This document shows positions 1 to 7,009 of a stretch of DNA of 60,928 bases, piece after piece. Position 1 is the stretch's first letter; each line of letters opens with the position of its first letter. Made by a program: the position numbers and the translations under genes. Under the pieces are notes generated by a model that did not search any database, had not been told where the DNA came from, and saw only the letters and a program-made list of their open reading frames with translations. This DNA is from Metabacillus idriensis (GTDB lineage: Bacteria; Bacillota; Bacilli; Bacillales; Bacillaceae), in NCBI RefSeq assembly GCF_009674765.1, contig NZ_WKKF01000017.1:1-60928 (forward strand), in the 5' to 3' direction.

Positions 1-64
1 CGACTTGCATGTATTAGGCACGCCGCCAGCGTTCGTCCTGAGCCAGGATCAAACTCTCCGAAGA
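1..64 (-). rRNA. rrs: 16S ribosomal RNA, 5' end (partial)
   Basis: The reverse complement reads the universal 16S 5' region, including the GAGTTTGATCCTGGCTC primer site (8F/27F) and the following CGCTGGCGGCGTGCC helix. Aligning GAGTTTGATC to E. coli position 9 puts nucleotide 1 near 64. The remainder of the gene lies beyond the left edge. It is the start of a second rRNA operon, transcribed leftward and co-directional with the housekeeping genes. Confidence 0.97.
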
Positions 65-128
65 AAATTTGTGACTCAATTTGTTGCTGACTTCAAAAAT
101 TTAAAACGTTTGGTACGCTTTTGGTTTT

Positions 129-146
129 GTTTAGTTTTCAAAGATC
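129..146 (-). promoter_or_regulatory. rrn leader boxA-like antitermination element
   Basis: On the minus strand the leader contains GATCTTTGAAAACTAAAC, the motif found in Bacillus rRNA leaders about 70-90 nt before mature 16S. It resembles boxA, the NusB/NusE (S10) binding site used for rRNA antitermination. A mirrored version lies in the 23S-5S spacer at the right end of the window. Confidence 0.6.
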
Positions 147-177
147 ATTTGCGCCATCAGTGGTGACGGCTTATATA

Positions 178-206
178 ATTTAACATGGTCTTTATCGCCG
201 TGTCAA
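178..206 (-). promoter_or_regulatory. rrn promoter P2
   Basis: The minus strand has TTGACA (201-206), a 17-nt spacer and TTAAAT (178-183). The -35 is a perfect consensus; the -10 matches 4 of 6. It lies about 110 bp upstream of mature 16S, the usual place for the proximal rrn promoter in Bacillus. Confidence 0.65.
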
Positions 207-267
207 CAACCTTTTGAAATATTTTTTCATTCTTTCAAATTCAAATTGTTTCTTAGCGACGAAGAAT

Positions 268-296
268 AATATACCATCTATTCCACCCATGGTCAA
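268..296 (-). promoter_or_regulatory. rrn promoter P1
   Basis: The minus strand has TTGACC (291-296), a 17-nt spacer and TATATT (268-273). With P2 90 bp downstream it forms the tandem P1/P2 arrangement usual for Bacillus rRNA operons. The -35 begins only 7 bp past the stop codon of the small gene at 303-515. Confidence 0.7.
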
Positions 297-302
297 TAGA
301 AA

Positions 303-515
303 TTATTTAATATATTTATTAAAATGCTGATCGAATTTCCCGCTGATAATTTTATACAAATTGCTAAGGAGTTCTCTTTTTTCTAAAAGAGACCTTTTTT
401 GAACGAACGTCAAATTTTCATCGATCAGTATGTTGCTGATAATGGATAATTCCTGCTCAACCAGCAGCTCCATTTCCTGTGCTTCTTTATCATTAAAAAT
501 GAATCCTTTTGACAT
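303..515 (-). CDS. small helical protein of unknown function (70 aa)
   Basis: I do not recognise this gene. It encodes 70 residues with no signal peptide, membrane segment or cysteines. The sequence is charged and probably all-helical, with an acidic N-terminal half (KEAQEMELLVEQE) and a Lys-rich end. A strong ribosome binding site (AGAGGAGGATCAT before ATG) supports translation. It sits between the divergent pdaB and the tandem rrn promoters, reading toward the 16S gene, and has no terminator before P1, so transcripts from it would run into rrn. The overall pattern recalls short helical Bacillus orphan proteins, but I cannot assign a family. Confidence 0.75.
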   Translation of the reverse strand: MSKGFIFNDKEAQEMELLVEQELSIISNILIDENLTFVQKRSLLEKRELLSNLYKIISGKFDQHFNKYIK

Positions 516-574
516 ATGATCCTCCTCTAAGATGCCTAAGTTTTATCATTATTGCACAAGCAGTATTTTTCTAA

Positions 575-602
575 TCATATTATTAACAGCTTGGCATACA
601 TA
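575..602 (+). promoter_or_regulatory. predicted sigma-E promoter of pdaB
   Basis: TCATATT (575-581), a 13-nt spacer and CATACATA (595-602) fit the sigma-E consensus KMATATT / CATACANT closely, 34 bp before the chosen pdaB start. Family knowledge: B. subtilis pdaB is expressed in sporulation under sigma-E (and sigma-G). Confidence 0.6.
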
Positions 603-635
603 TGAGACAAGAACATTGGAACGGGGTTGATGAGG

Positions 636-1400
636 ATGAATAATTTTTACGTTTTACATGTTAAAAAGATCAAGCAACTTATTATTATTGTTATAGCTGC
701 GCTTTTTACAGCCGGGATATTATATATAGAAAACGTCATGCAATTCCCTGTTTTTTCAACTGCAGATGGCCCTAAAGCCGTTTTCAGAGGTGAGGAAAAG
801 GAGAATAAGGTTTCATTAACTTTTGATATCAGCTGGGGAGATGAGAAAGCAAAACCCATTCTTGAAACATTGAAGCAAAACGGCATTACAAACGCAACCT
901 TTTTCCTCTCTGCGGCATGGGCTGAACGTCATCCGGAAATCGTGAAGCAAATTGTAAAGGATGGACACCAGGTTGGAAGCATGGGCTATGCTTATAAAAA
1001 TTATACTTCTTTGGAGGCTGAGGACGTTCGCCGTGACATTCTAATGGCACAGGATGTGTTTAATGAACTTGGGCTGAAGGATATTAAACTCCTCAGACCT
1101 CCAACAGGCAATTTCAATCAAGAAATTCTTACTATAGCTGAAAGATATGGTTATACGGTTGTCCACTACAGTGTTGACTCTGATGATTGGATGAATCCAG
1201 GAGTAAATGAAATTGTTAAAAACGTCATTGACAGTGTCCAGGGCGGAGACATTATCCTGCTTCATGCTTCTGATTCCGCTAAGCAAACACAAAAAGCACT
1301 TCCCCAGATTGTTGATGGTCTGAAGCAAAAAGGATTACAGAATGTATCGGTTGCTGAATTAATCGCTAATGGGAATGCGAAAACAACTGAAGTGAAATAA
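636..1400 (+). CDS. pdaB: polysaccharide deacetylase-family sporulation protein PdaB
   Basis: A 254-aa protein with one N-terminal membrane anchor (about residues 12-32) and a NodB-type carbohydrate esterase 4 domain. Visible landmarks are TFDISWGDE (motif 1), LRPPTG, and LLHASD (motif 5). The second metal-binding motif, normally H-(S/T)-x-x-H, reads SMGYAYKNY, so the zinc histidines are missing; the same is true of B. subtilis PdaB, and deacetylase activity is therefore doubtful. PdaB is needed to maintain spores after late sporulation and acts at the cortex or inner membrane. The reading frame is open from a TTG at 627 and an ATG at 630; ATG 636 is chosen because GGGG lies 9 nt upstream and the product then starts MNNFYV like the family. 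It is convergent with kbaA through a shared terminator. Confidence 0.92.
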   Translation: MNNFYVLHVKKIKQLIIIVIAALFTAGILYIENVMQFPVFSTADGPKAVFRGEEKENKVSLTFDISWGDEKAKPILETLKQNGITNATFFLSAAWAERHPEIVKQIVKDGHQVGSMGYAYKNYTSLEAEDVRRDILMAQDVFNELGLKDIKLLRPPTGNFNQEILTIAERYGYTVVHYSVDSDDWMNPGVNEIVKNVIDSVQGGDIILLHASDSAKQTQKALPQIVDGLKQKGLQNVSVAELIANGNAKTTEVK

Positions 1401-1407
1401 AGATCAT

Positions 1408-1441
1408 AAAAAAGCTAAGCTCACATGGGCTTAGCTTTTTT
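1408..1441. terminator. bidirectional terminator between pdaB and kbaA
   Basis: The inverted repeat AAAAAAGCTAAGC / GCTTAGCTTTTTT has an 8-nt loop and works on both strands, with T-tracts on each side. The kbaA stop codon (1421-1423) and its last codons lie inside the loop and stem, so one element encodes the KbaA C-terminus and ends both transcripts. Confidence 0.85.
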
Positions 1442-2050
1442 GGCTTGAGAGTATTTCGTTAATAATAATAGCTGATACGCATTGCAGATGAGAAGCGGAA
1501 TGAGCATGAGATACAGCCAGTCTCCCTCATTTACACGGAGAGCAGGGACCCATTCGACAGAAGTAACGACAATCATAAAGAACAAAGCAGGGATGAAAGC
1601 CATTTTATTTGTTTGCTGCATTTTGATGTAAGCTACAGCCAGACCAAAAATAACAATGAATAATGCAAGAAGGATATAAGACAGAATCGATTCGCCTTCC
1701 GCTGCGAACAGCTGATAGCGGAAATAAATCAAATCAAACACCACGAACAAAATCAGCACGATTTGAATGGCATTCCATAAAGCAGCTGTTTTGAATATGC
1801 CCAGACCAAAGCGATGGATCGTTAAGTACGCAAAAAAGCCCATTTGGCTAATAATACTGAAAATAAAACCAACACCAATCAGCCAAAATAAAATGGAGAG
1901 GATTTCAACAAGATCAAAAGAGGTAAAAAATTTCTGATACTCTCCCCATTTTAATGCAAAGCCGACGATGCTTGTACTGATGCCTCCGACAAGCAGAGTC
2001 GTCAAAAACAAACGGACCCAATTTCTACTGTTCAATGCAGTTTCCCCCAA
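1421..2050 (-). CDS. kbaA: KinB-signalling pathway activation protein KbaA
   Basis: A 209-aa polytopic membrane protein with about six hydrophobic segments covering most of its length (starting near residue 12) and a short basic tail (SQAKKAKPM). Sequence and position between gerD and pdaB match KbaA, which in B. subtilis is needed for the sensor kinase KinB to feed the sporulation phosphorelay. It is slightly longer than the B. subtilis protein (about 198 aa). It is divergent from gerD with a 127-bp intergenic region and convergent with pdaB. The start ATG has only a modest GGGG upstream (TTGGGGGAAACTGC context); an in-frame alternative is not obvious. Confidence 0.9.
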   Translation of the reverse strand: MGETALNSRNWVRLFLTTLLVGGISTSIVGFALKWGEYQKFFTSFDLVEILSILFWLIGVGFIFSIISQMGFFAYLTIHRFGLGIFKTAALWNAIQIVLILFVVFDLIYFRYQLFAAEGESILSYILLALFIVIFGLAVAYIKMQQTNKMAFIPALFFMIVVTSVEWVPALRVNEGDWLYLMLIPLLICNAYQLLLLTKYSQAKKAKPM

Positions 2051-2110
2051 TATGTAATCTACTCATGAAATTTTACCAATGTCCTTCTGAAAAAGCTATT
2101 TTAATTCCCA

Positions 2111-2139
2111 GTATAAAAACCTTTAGATAATTCATATTA
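2111..2139 (+). promoter_or_regulatory. predicted sigma-G promoter of gerD
   Basis: GTATA (2111-2115), a 17-nt spacer and CATATTA (2133-2139) fit the forespore sigma-G pattern (GYATR / CATNHTA), 38 bp before the gerD start. Family knowledge: gerD is a sigma-G gene in B. subtilis. Confidence 0.55.
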
Positions 2140-2177
2140 AAAATAAGCAACTTGATTATGAAAGGAGCTTTGCATAC

Positions 2178-2825
2178 ATGAATAAGCGAGGGTTGCTCTC
2201 ATTATTATCGCTAATAGCCATTTGTTTCTTCCTTGCAAGCTGTTCACCAAAGGATCAGCCTGCAGGACAACTTGATTATGAAGAAACAAAAAAGATGGTT
2301 GTTGATATACTAAAGACCGATGATGGAAAAAAAGCAATACAGGAAATTTTGAAAAATGATGACATGAAGCAAAATTTGATCATGGACCAAAAGGTTGTTT
2401 CAGATACCATTTCTAAAACACTGACATCTGAAAAAGGTGCGGAATTCTGGAAAAAAACCTTTGAAGATCCAAAATTCAGTGAAAGCTTCGCCAAAAGCCT
2501 GCAGACGGAGCATGAAAAAGTCATTAAAGGATTGATGAAAGACCCTGAGTATCAAGAAATGCTTATTGGCGTTCTTGAGAATCCTGAAATGGAAAAACAA
2601 ACGGTAAAAGTGCTTCAAAGCCAAGAATTCCGCAAGCATTTACAGCAAGTCATCACAGAAACGATTAATAGCCCGCTTTTCAAAACAAAGATGGAAGAAA
2701 CCCTCCTGAAAGCTGCTAAAGAAATGAATCAGCAAGGCGGCAGCGGAGGAAGCTCAGGAGGCGGTGAAAGCGGCGGCCAGCAATCAGAGCAAGGCGGACA
2801 AAGTGAAACTGGATCGGGCGGGTAA
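2178..2825 (+). CDS. gerD: spore germination lipoprotein GerD
   Basis: A 215-aa protein with a lipoprotein signal: positively charged start, hydrophobic core, and lipobox LASC with the lipidated Cys at about residue 22. The middle is a helical charged region characteristic of GerD, which scaffolds germinant receptors into the germinosome cluster in the spore inner membrane. The last 35 residues or so are almost only Gly, Ser, Gln and Glu, making the protein about 30 residues longer than B. subtilis GerD (185 aa). The RBS is GAAAGGAG. The gene is monocistronic, convergent with salA and flanked by a strong bidirectional terminator. Confidence 0.92.
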   Translation: MNKRGLLSLLSLIAICFFLASCSPKDQPAGQLDYEETKKMVVDILKTDDGKKAIQEILKNDDMKQNLIMDQKVVSDTISKTLTSEKGAEFWKKTFEDPKFSESFAKSLQTEHEKVIKGLMKDPEYQEMLIGVLENPEMEKQTVKVLQSQEFRKHLQQVITETINSPLFKTKMEETLLKAAKEMNQQGGSGGSSGGGESGGQQSEQGGQSETGSGG

Positions 2826-2847
2826 TAATCCGCATCCATTAAATAAT

Positions 2848-2883
2848 AAAGAAAAGCGCCAATCACTTGGCGCTTTTCTTTAT
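2848..2883. terminator. bidirectional terminator between gerD and salA
   Basis: A 12-bp perfect stem GAAAAGCGCCAA / TTGGCGCTTTTC with a TCAC loop (2851-2878) and T-runs on both sides. The salA stop codon lies in the minus-strand exit tract. Confidence 0.9.
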
Positions 2884-3938
2884 ACACTTACAGGCACAAG
2901 TTCTGTAACCTTCTTGGCAATCCCTAAGTAAATCTCACCTGTAGGGTGATCTTTCGCGTAAACAGATGGAGCAAAGTCTTCTTCGTTCCAGTCCGGCTGC
3001 TGCAGCGGAATATTTCCAAGGACAGGCACTTCAAGTTCACGTGCAAGCTTTTCCCCTCCGCCTTTGCCAAATACATATTCTTTTTCTCCAGTGAGCTTGC
3101 TTTCAAAGTAAGACATGTTTTCGACTACTCCGATTACTTCATGCTCTGTTCTAAGAGCCATAGCACCTGCTCTTGCCGCTACAAATGCAGCTGTTGGATG
3201 AGGAGTCGTCACGATGATTTCCTTACAAGACGGCAGCATGGCATGGACATCGAGCGCAACGTCGCCAGTACCAGGAGGCAGATCAAGCAGCAGGTAATCC
3301 AGGTCTCCCCATTCTACTTCCTGAAAGAAGTTGTTGAGCATTTTACCAAGCATAGGTCCTCTCCAGATGACCGGAGCATTATCTTCAACAAAAAATCCCA
3401 TAGATATAACTTGTACTCCGAACCGCTCAACAGGGATGATTCTTTCTCCCCTTACAACCGGTCTTTTTGTGATCCCCATCATATCAGGAACACTGAACCC
3501 ATAAATATCCGCATCAATTAAGCCGACCTTCTTGCCTAAGCGAGCGAGTGCAACTGCTAAATTTACTGATACGGTAGACTTTCCGACTCCGCCTTTTCCG
3601 CTTGCAATCGCGATAAACGTCGGCTGCTTTCCGTTTGAGAGCAATGAAGGATCTTCAGGCTTTGCAGTTTGATATTTCGCGATGACCTCTTGAGGAAGCT
3701 CAGTGAAACGGAGACCCACTGTTGCAGCCCCTGTTTCTTTCAGTTTAGCAACGATTTCCTGCTGCAGCTGCATTTGTTCAGATGTACCTGTTTTGGCAAT
3801 CGCCACTTTCATGCTAATATGATTTTTCTCTTCTTTTATGGAAACTTCTTCAATTGCATTTAACTCTTTTAATGTTCTATGTAAAAAAGGTTCTTCTAAA
3901 TTCCCGACAATTTTACGAGCTGTTTCCTCATTCAGCAT
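2880..3938 (-). CDS. salA: Mrp/NBP35-type ATPase SalA
   Basis: A 352-aa protein with an N-terminal MIP18/FeS-assembly-like domain (about 1-90) and a C-terminal P-loop ATPase. Visible motifs are the deviant Walker A GKGGVGKST, DADIYGFSVPDMMG, and the DLPPGTGD Walker B region. The C-terminal CxxC that binds the bridging Fe-S cluster in canonical Mrp proteins is absent (ENMSYFESKLTGE), as in B. subtilis SalA, which is described as a transcriptional regulator (of scoC/hpr, thus of exoprotease genes). The frame is open to a GTG nine bases upstream, but ATG 3938 follows AAAGGGTGG at good spacing and gives the family N-terminus MLNEE. Fe-S carriage versus DNA binding cannot be decided from sequence. 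Confidence 0.93.
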   Translation of the reverse strand: MLNEETARKIVGNLEEPFLHRTLKELNAIEEVSIKEEKNHISMKVAIAKTGTSEQMQLQQEIVAKLKETGAATVGLRFTELPQEVIAKYQTAKPEDPSLLSNGKQPTFIAIASGKGGVGKSTVSVNLAVALARLGKKVGLIDADIYGFSVPDMMGITKRPVVRGERIIPVERFGVQVISMGFFVEDNAPVIWRGPMLGKMLNNFFQEVEWGDLDYLLLDLPPGTGDVALDVHAMLPSCKEIIVTTPHPTAAFVAARAGAMALRTEHEVIGVVENMSYFESKLTGEKEYVFGKGGGEKLARELEVPVLGNIPLQQPDWNEEDFAPSVYAKDHPTGEIYLGIAKKVTELVPVSV

Positions 3939-4035
3939 GATAACCACCCTTTGTTGTATTCGTTTACATCAGTATAACATATATAGACAAAAAAGAGGTA
4001 TTGCACATTCCGACCAGAGAATGCAGCAGAAAACA

Positions 4036-4064
4036 AAAAAATCCTTCACTCAGGAGGATTTTTT
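4036..4064 (-). terminator. cwlD terminator
   Basis: The minus-strand stem AAAATCCT / AGGATTTT is followed by a T-tract. The cwlD stop codon lies inside the loop and stem. It separates cwlD from salA. Confidence 0.7.
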
Positions 4065-4759
4065 TCATGTGTCATATATCTTAAGATGCCATTATAAATG
4101 GAAGCAGCCACTTTGTCCTGGTATTCTTCCGTTCCAAGAAGCCTGGCCTCTTCTGGGTTAGATAAGAAACCTACTTCTACTAATGCACCCGGTTTATCAA
4201 TGTGCTTCATTAAGTAGATTGTGTTCATTTGCTTTGCTTTTCTGTCTGTATTCTCTAAATTTCTTCTTAGTTCATCTTGAATGAATTTTGCCACCTTTTC
4301 ATTCTCTTTCATTTTGGAATGATAAAAAGTCTGGGCTCCGCTCCATTCATTAGAGGGAATGGCATTCAAGTGAATACTCAAATACAAGTCTGCTTCGGAA
4401 TCGTTAATCATGTGGAGTCTTTTTCTCAAATCCTGCCCTTTTCTCTTTGAATATCCTTTTGTATCCTTTTCAGCAAGATCTGTATCTGTTTCACGGGTGA
4501 GAAGGACTAATGCTCCCTGTTCTTGAAGGTAGTCTCTAATCTGCTTCGATATGGAAAGTGCGATATCTTTCTCAAGATGTTTTTTTCCTACCGCCCCTCC
4601 GTCTGGTCCTCCGTGGCCCGGGTCTATGTAAATCACTTTCCCCGTCAAAGGCAGATTCCACGATTTCCAGGAACTGTCGTTATTGAATTGAAACTGAAAT
4701 AATAGGAGTAATAAAATAAAGCCTGCACCGAAGCCAAACCATCTTAGCTTTCTTCTCAT
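4046..4759 (-). CDS. cwlD: sporulation N-acetylmuramoyl-L-alanine amidase CwlD
   Basis: A 237-aa protein with an N-terminal membrane segment (about residues 8-22) and an Amidase_3 domain. Zinc ligands and catalytic residues are visible: His in IDPGHGG, Glu in HLEKDIALS, His in YLSIHLNA, and Glu in ALVEVGFLSNP. CwlD removes the peptide side chain from muramic acid in the spore cortex so that PdaA can make muramic delta-lactam, the mark recognised by germination lytic enzymes. It has a good RBS (GCAGGAGGGG). A predicted sigma-E promoter lies at 4787-4815 between ybaK and cwlD. Confidence 0.94.
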   Translation of the reverse strand: MRRKLRWFGFGAGFILLLLLFQFQFNNDSSWKSWNLPLTGKVIYIDPGHGGPDGGAVGKKHLEKDIALSISKQIRDYLQEQGALVLLTRETDTDLAEKDTKGYSKRKGQDLRKRLHMINDSEADLYLSIHLNAIPSNEWSGAQTFYHSKMKENEKVAKFIQDELRRNLENTDRKAKQMNTIYLMKHIDKPGALVEVGFLSNPEEARLLGTEEYQDKVAASIYNGILRYMTHEKNPPE

Positions 4760-4786
4760 TTTTTCCCCTCCTGCTCGTCCTTTAAC

Positions 4787-4815
4787 AATATATGGGGGAC
4801 TTGCAGGGAATATGT
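4787..4815 (-). promoter_or_regulatory. predicted sigma-E promoter of cwlD
   Basis: The minus strand has ACATATT (4809-4815), a 14-nt spacer and CATATATT (4787-4794), close to the sigma-E consensus and 28 bp before the cwlD start. This is consistent with mother-cell expression of cwlD. Confidence 0.5.
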
Positions 4816-4847
4816 TAAGAAATAGAATGGATTATGCTAAAAAAAGT

Positions 4848-5291
4848 TTAATGAAGCCGAAGCTTGTACCGTTTTTCACCTATCTCAAATCCCTCAGACC
4901 ACCATGAGTGAATTAAAAATTCACAAGCATAGTAAATGGATTCATTTGTAAAATCACTTTCGCTTTGATTACCCCATATCAGCATATATTCATACAATTC
5001 ATCGATAAGCAGCTTTTCTTCTCTTCTGCTCCTATTATTGACAGTTTGGATAGATTCTCCAAAAAAGCCAAACCTGCTGTAGCTGGCACCAAGCAAATAA
5101 GCTTCAATCGATAAGTCAATGCAGCCATCCTCAATTGCTGAATAATCGAATGTACCAGAATGCATGAAAACGCCAAAGCTTTCATAGGCTTTTGCTTTTA
5201 GCTGGGTTAACGTGAGATCCTTAAGGATGCTTCGTTCGTATTTGATTTGTTTATCTCTTCTTTTATCTGCAAGTGATGTTATAATTTCCAT
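4848..5291 (-). CDS. ybaK: YbaK family protein (DUF2521)
   Basis: A 147-aa soluble protein resembling B. subtilis YbaK in length and in conserved stretches (GCIDLSIEAYLLG, FFGESIQ, and a WWSEGFEIGEKRYKLRL end). Function is unknown. As in B. subtilis it lies directly upstream of cwlD on the same strand, so co-expression in sporulation is possible. The start ATG is preceded by a GGGGGCGATGAATAA-type spacer after AAAGGGGG, an acceptable RBS. Confidence 0.85.
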   Translation of the reverse strand: MEIITSLADKRRDKQIKYERSILKDLTLTQLKAKAYESFGVFMHSGTFDYSAIEDGCIDLSIEAYLLGASYSRFGFFGESIQTVNNRSRREEKLLIDELYEYMLIWGNQSESDFTNESIYYACEFLIHSWWSEGFEIGEKRYKLRLH

Positions 5292-5577
5292 TTATTCATC
5301 GCCCCCTTTCTCTATTGTTTTACTGCTGTTTTTTTATCATTCGTGATTGTTTTACCAATTAAAGGAGGATCCGGAGGCTTTGGATTGCGATCAATGAAAA
5401 CACACACATAAATATTGTGATTTTAATAAAAGTAACAGAACAGAGGTGCACGAATAGGTTTCCCATTAAAATTTCATGTCCAAATAACGAAAAGACAAAA
5501 GGGTGCCCAATTATGTACATGTTCTTCATGATTAAATGTTCTTTTTAAACCTTATCACTATACATTGATGGTTATCC
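5292..5577. other. gene-poor spacer with decayed-looking small coding traces
   Basis: No intact gene is seen. On the minus strand (about 5308-5450) a hydrophobic stretch (FIKITIFMCVF) in one frame is followed in another frame by a proline-rich tail (IDRNPKPPDPP, then a Lys-rich end stopping just upstream of ybaK). This reads like a short membrane protein broken by a frameshift, but I cannot name it and no convincing RBS precedes it. Confidence 0.3.
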
Positions 5578-5806
5578 CTAGGTATAGCGTATCTTTCCGC
5601 CGTTCACATGCAGAAACTGGCCGGTCACGCAGGCCGACTCATTAGATGTTAGATAAACGTATGCAGGAACTAGTTCGAAAGCTTGTTCAGCTCTCCGCAT
5701 TTGAATGTCTGTCCTGAAGGTGGGTTGATGTTCCGCGGGATATGTACAAATAGTAAATATCCTAATCCAGAAGTGGTCCCGTGACTTCAATGTTTAAACC
5801 GGATGC
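5578..5806 (-). pseudogene. C-terminal fragment of a short-chain dehydrogenase (SDR), frameshifted
   Basis: The minus strand encodes RAEQAFELVPAYVYLTSNES followed by ACVTGQFLHVNGG, the characteristic end of classical SDR oxidoreductases of the Bacillus YhdF/YhxC type. Upstream, the expected Pro-Gly-Pro-x-Trp-Thr-Pro loop is represented by VTGP in one frame and FWIR...TYPAEHQPTF in the next, so a frameshift separates them. The Rossmann N-terminus with GxxxGxG and the catalytic Tyr-Lys are missing altogether. An in-frame 70-codon reading (5578-5790) has no RBS. I take it as a relic, not a gene. Confidence 0.72.
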
Positions 5807-5816
5807 AATAATGGGG

Positions 5817-5846
5817 TCATAAGCTTTCATACACACACATACCTTT
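5817..5846 (+). promoter_or_regulatory. possible sigma-E promoter of cotJABC
   Basis: TCATAAG (5817-5823), a 15-nt spacer and CATACCTT (5839-5846) are an imperfect sigma-E match; a second CATACACA sits 10 bp upstream. cotJ is sigma-E dependent in B. subtilis. The region overlaps the start of the SDR relic on the other strand. Confidence 0.35.
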
Positions 5847-5881
5847 TAATGGCAAGGATTTTTGGAGAGGAGGGAAATGAT

Positions 5882-6121
5882 TTGTATAGCCAAAATCCAA
5901 ATCACTTTACACCAGTTAAAACATATAAACCCTTTCATAGCCGTTTTGATCCCTGTCCGCCAATCGGAAGTAAATATTATTGGACCCCACCTAACTTATA
6001 CATGAATTTTCAGCCGCCTAACCTGGAACAATTTCCGCCTTATGAAGCATTGAAAAAAGGAACGCTTTGGAAAGCTTTATACGATCCTTATGAAAATCCA
6101 TATAAAGAGAGGAAGTCTTGA
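5882..6121 (+). CDS. cotJA: spore coat associated protein CotJA
   Basis: A 79-aa protein, rich in Pro and aromatic residues ([34 protein letters not shown]), matching CotJA. An upstream ATG at 5849 has no RBS; the TTG at 5882 follows GGAGAGGAGGG at 8 nt and gives the family length (82 aa in B. subtilis), so TTG is chosen. First gene of the cotJABC operon, whose products assemble into the inner spore coat in the mother cell. It precedes cotJB by 1 bp. Confidence 0.88.
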   Translation: MYSQNPNHFTPVKTYKPFHSRFDPCPPIGSKYYWTPPNLYMNFQPPNLEQFPPYEALKKGTLWKALYDPYENPYKERKS

Positions 6122-6122
6122 T

Positions 6123-6389
6123 TTGGTAAAGCAAATTGATGATGAATACTATCAATTGATGCATCAGATTCAGGCTGCAGATTTCGTTCTAGTCGAATTA
6201 ACTCTTTACCTTGACACGCATCCTGATGATGAGAACGCATTACAGCAATTCAACCAGTTTTCCGATTACTCAAGACAAGTGAAACAGGTTTTTGAAGCGA
6301 AATACGGTCCTTTGTTTCAATTTGGAGTCAGCAATAATCCCGGCCCCCGCTGGGATTGGGGAAGCGCCCCCTGGCCATGGCAGGTTTAA
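6123..6389 (+). CDS. cotJB: spore coat protein CotJB
   Basis: An 88-aa protein with the CotJB signature ([19 protein letters not shown]..., KYGPLFQFG, and a Trp-rich end [12 protein letters not shown]). The frame is open from ATG 6090 inside cotJA, but TTG 6123, 2 nt past the cotJA stop and about 8 nt after GAGAGGAAG, gives the family length (87 aa). It is translationally coupled to cotJA, with 12 bp to cotJC. Its exact biochemical role is unknown; in the family it is part of the CotJ coat complex. Confidence 0.9.
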   Translation: MVKQIDDEYYQLMHQIQAADFVLVELTLYLDTHPDDENALQQFNQFSDYSRQVKQVFEAKYGPLFQFGVSNNPGPRWDWGSAPWPWQV

Positions 6390-6401
6390 GGAGGAGAGCA
6401 T

Positions 6402-6971
6402 ATGTGGGTCTATGAAAAGAAGTTGCAATATCCTGTAAAAGTTAGTAAATGCAACCCAACCCTTGCAAAGTATTTGATTGAACAATACGGGGGTGCGGAT
6501 GGAGAACTTGCGGCAGCCCTCCGATACTTAAACCAGCGGTACTCCATTCCGGATAAGGTTGTTGGGCTTTTAACTGATATTGGTACTGAAGAATTTGCCC
6601 ATCTTGAAATGATTGCGACAATGGTTGTTAAGCTTACCAAAGATGCTACGCCCGAGCAGCTAAGAGATGCCGGGATTGGCGAACATTATGCGAATCATGA
6701 CAGTGCAGTTTTTTACCATAACGCAGCTGGTGTACCATGGACTGCTGCATATATTCAGGCAAAAGGGGATCCGATTGCCGATTTATATGAAGATATAGCA
6801 GCCGAGGAAAAAGCGCGTGCTACCTATCAATGGCTGATCAATATGTCCGACGATCCAGACATTAATGATTCGCTTAGCTTTTTAAGAGAACGTGAAATCG
6901 TCCACTCTATGAGATTCCGTGAAGCGGTAGAAATATTAAAAGAAGATCGAGATCAGAAAAAAGTTTTTTAG
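6402..6971 (+). CDS. cotJC: spore coat protein CotJC, manganese-catalase family
   Basis: A 189-aa ferritin-like four-helix protein of the Mn-catalase family. Candidate metal ligands are in TEEFAHLEM, AAEEKARATYQ and EREIVHSMRF, in the expected order of Glu and His. The related Mn-catalases destroy hydrogen peroxide with a dimanganese centre; CotJC is a coat component that could protect the spore, but activity is an inference. Excellent RBS (AAGGAGGAG). Last gene of cotJABC, closed by a strong terminator. Confidence 0.94.
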   Translation: MWVYEKKLQYPVKVSKCNPTLAKYLIEQYGGADGELAAALRYLNQRYSIPDKVVGLLTDIGTEEFAHLEMIATMVVKLTKDATPEQLRDAGIGEHYANHDSAVFYHNAAGVPWTAAYIQAKGDPIADLYEDIAAEEKARATYQWLINMSDDPDINDSLSFLREREIVHSMRFREAVEILKEDRDQKKVF

Positions 6972-6975
6972 GTCT

Positions 6976-7009
6976 AAAAAAACAGCAGGAATTTCCCCCT
7001 GCTGTTTTT
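6976..7009 (+). terminator. cotJABC terminator
   Basis: Perfect stem AAAAACAGCAGG / CCTGCTGTTTTT with a short GAATTTCC-type loop and T-tract, starting a few bases after the cotJC stop codon. Confidence 0.88.

Noticed and set aside
2946-3521. 191-codon plus-strand frame inside salA
   Set aside because: It is antisense to the conserved ATPase, has no RBS, and its composition is Cys/Arg-rich nonsense; a shadow of salA.
5849-5881. Upstream ATG start for CotJA (11 extra residues)
   Set aside because: No ribosome binding site precedes it; GGAGAGGAGGG lies inside this stretch and points to the TTG at 5882, which gives the family length.
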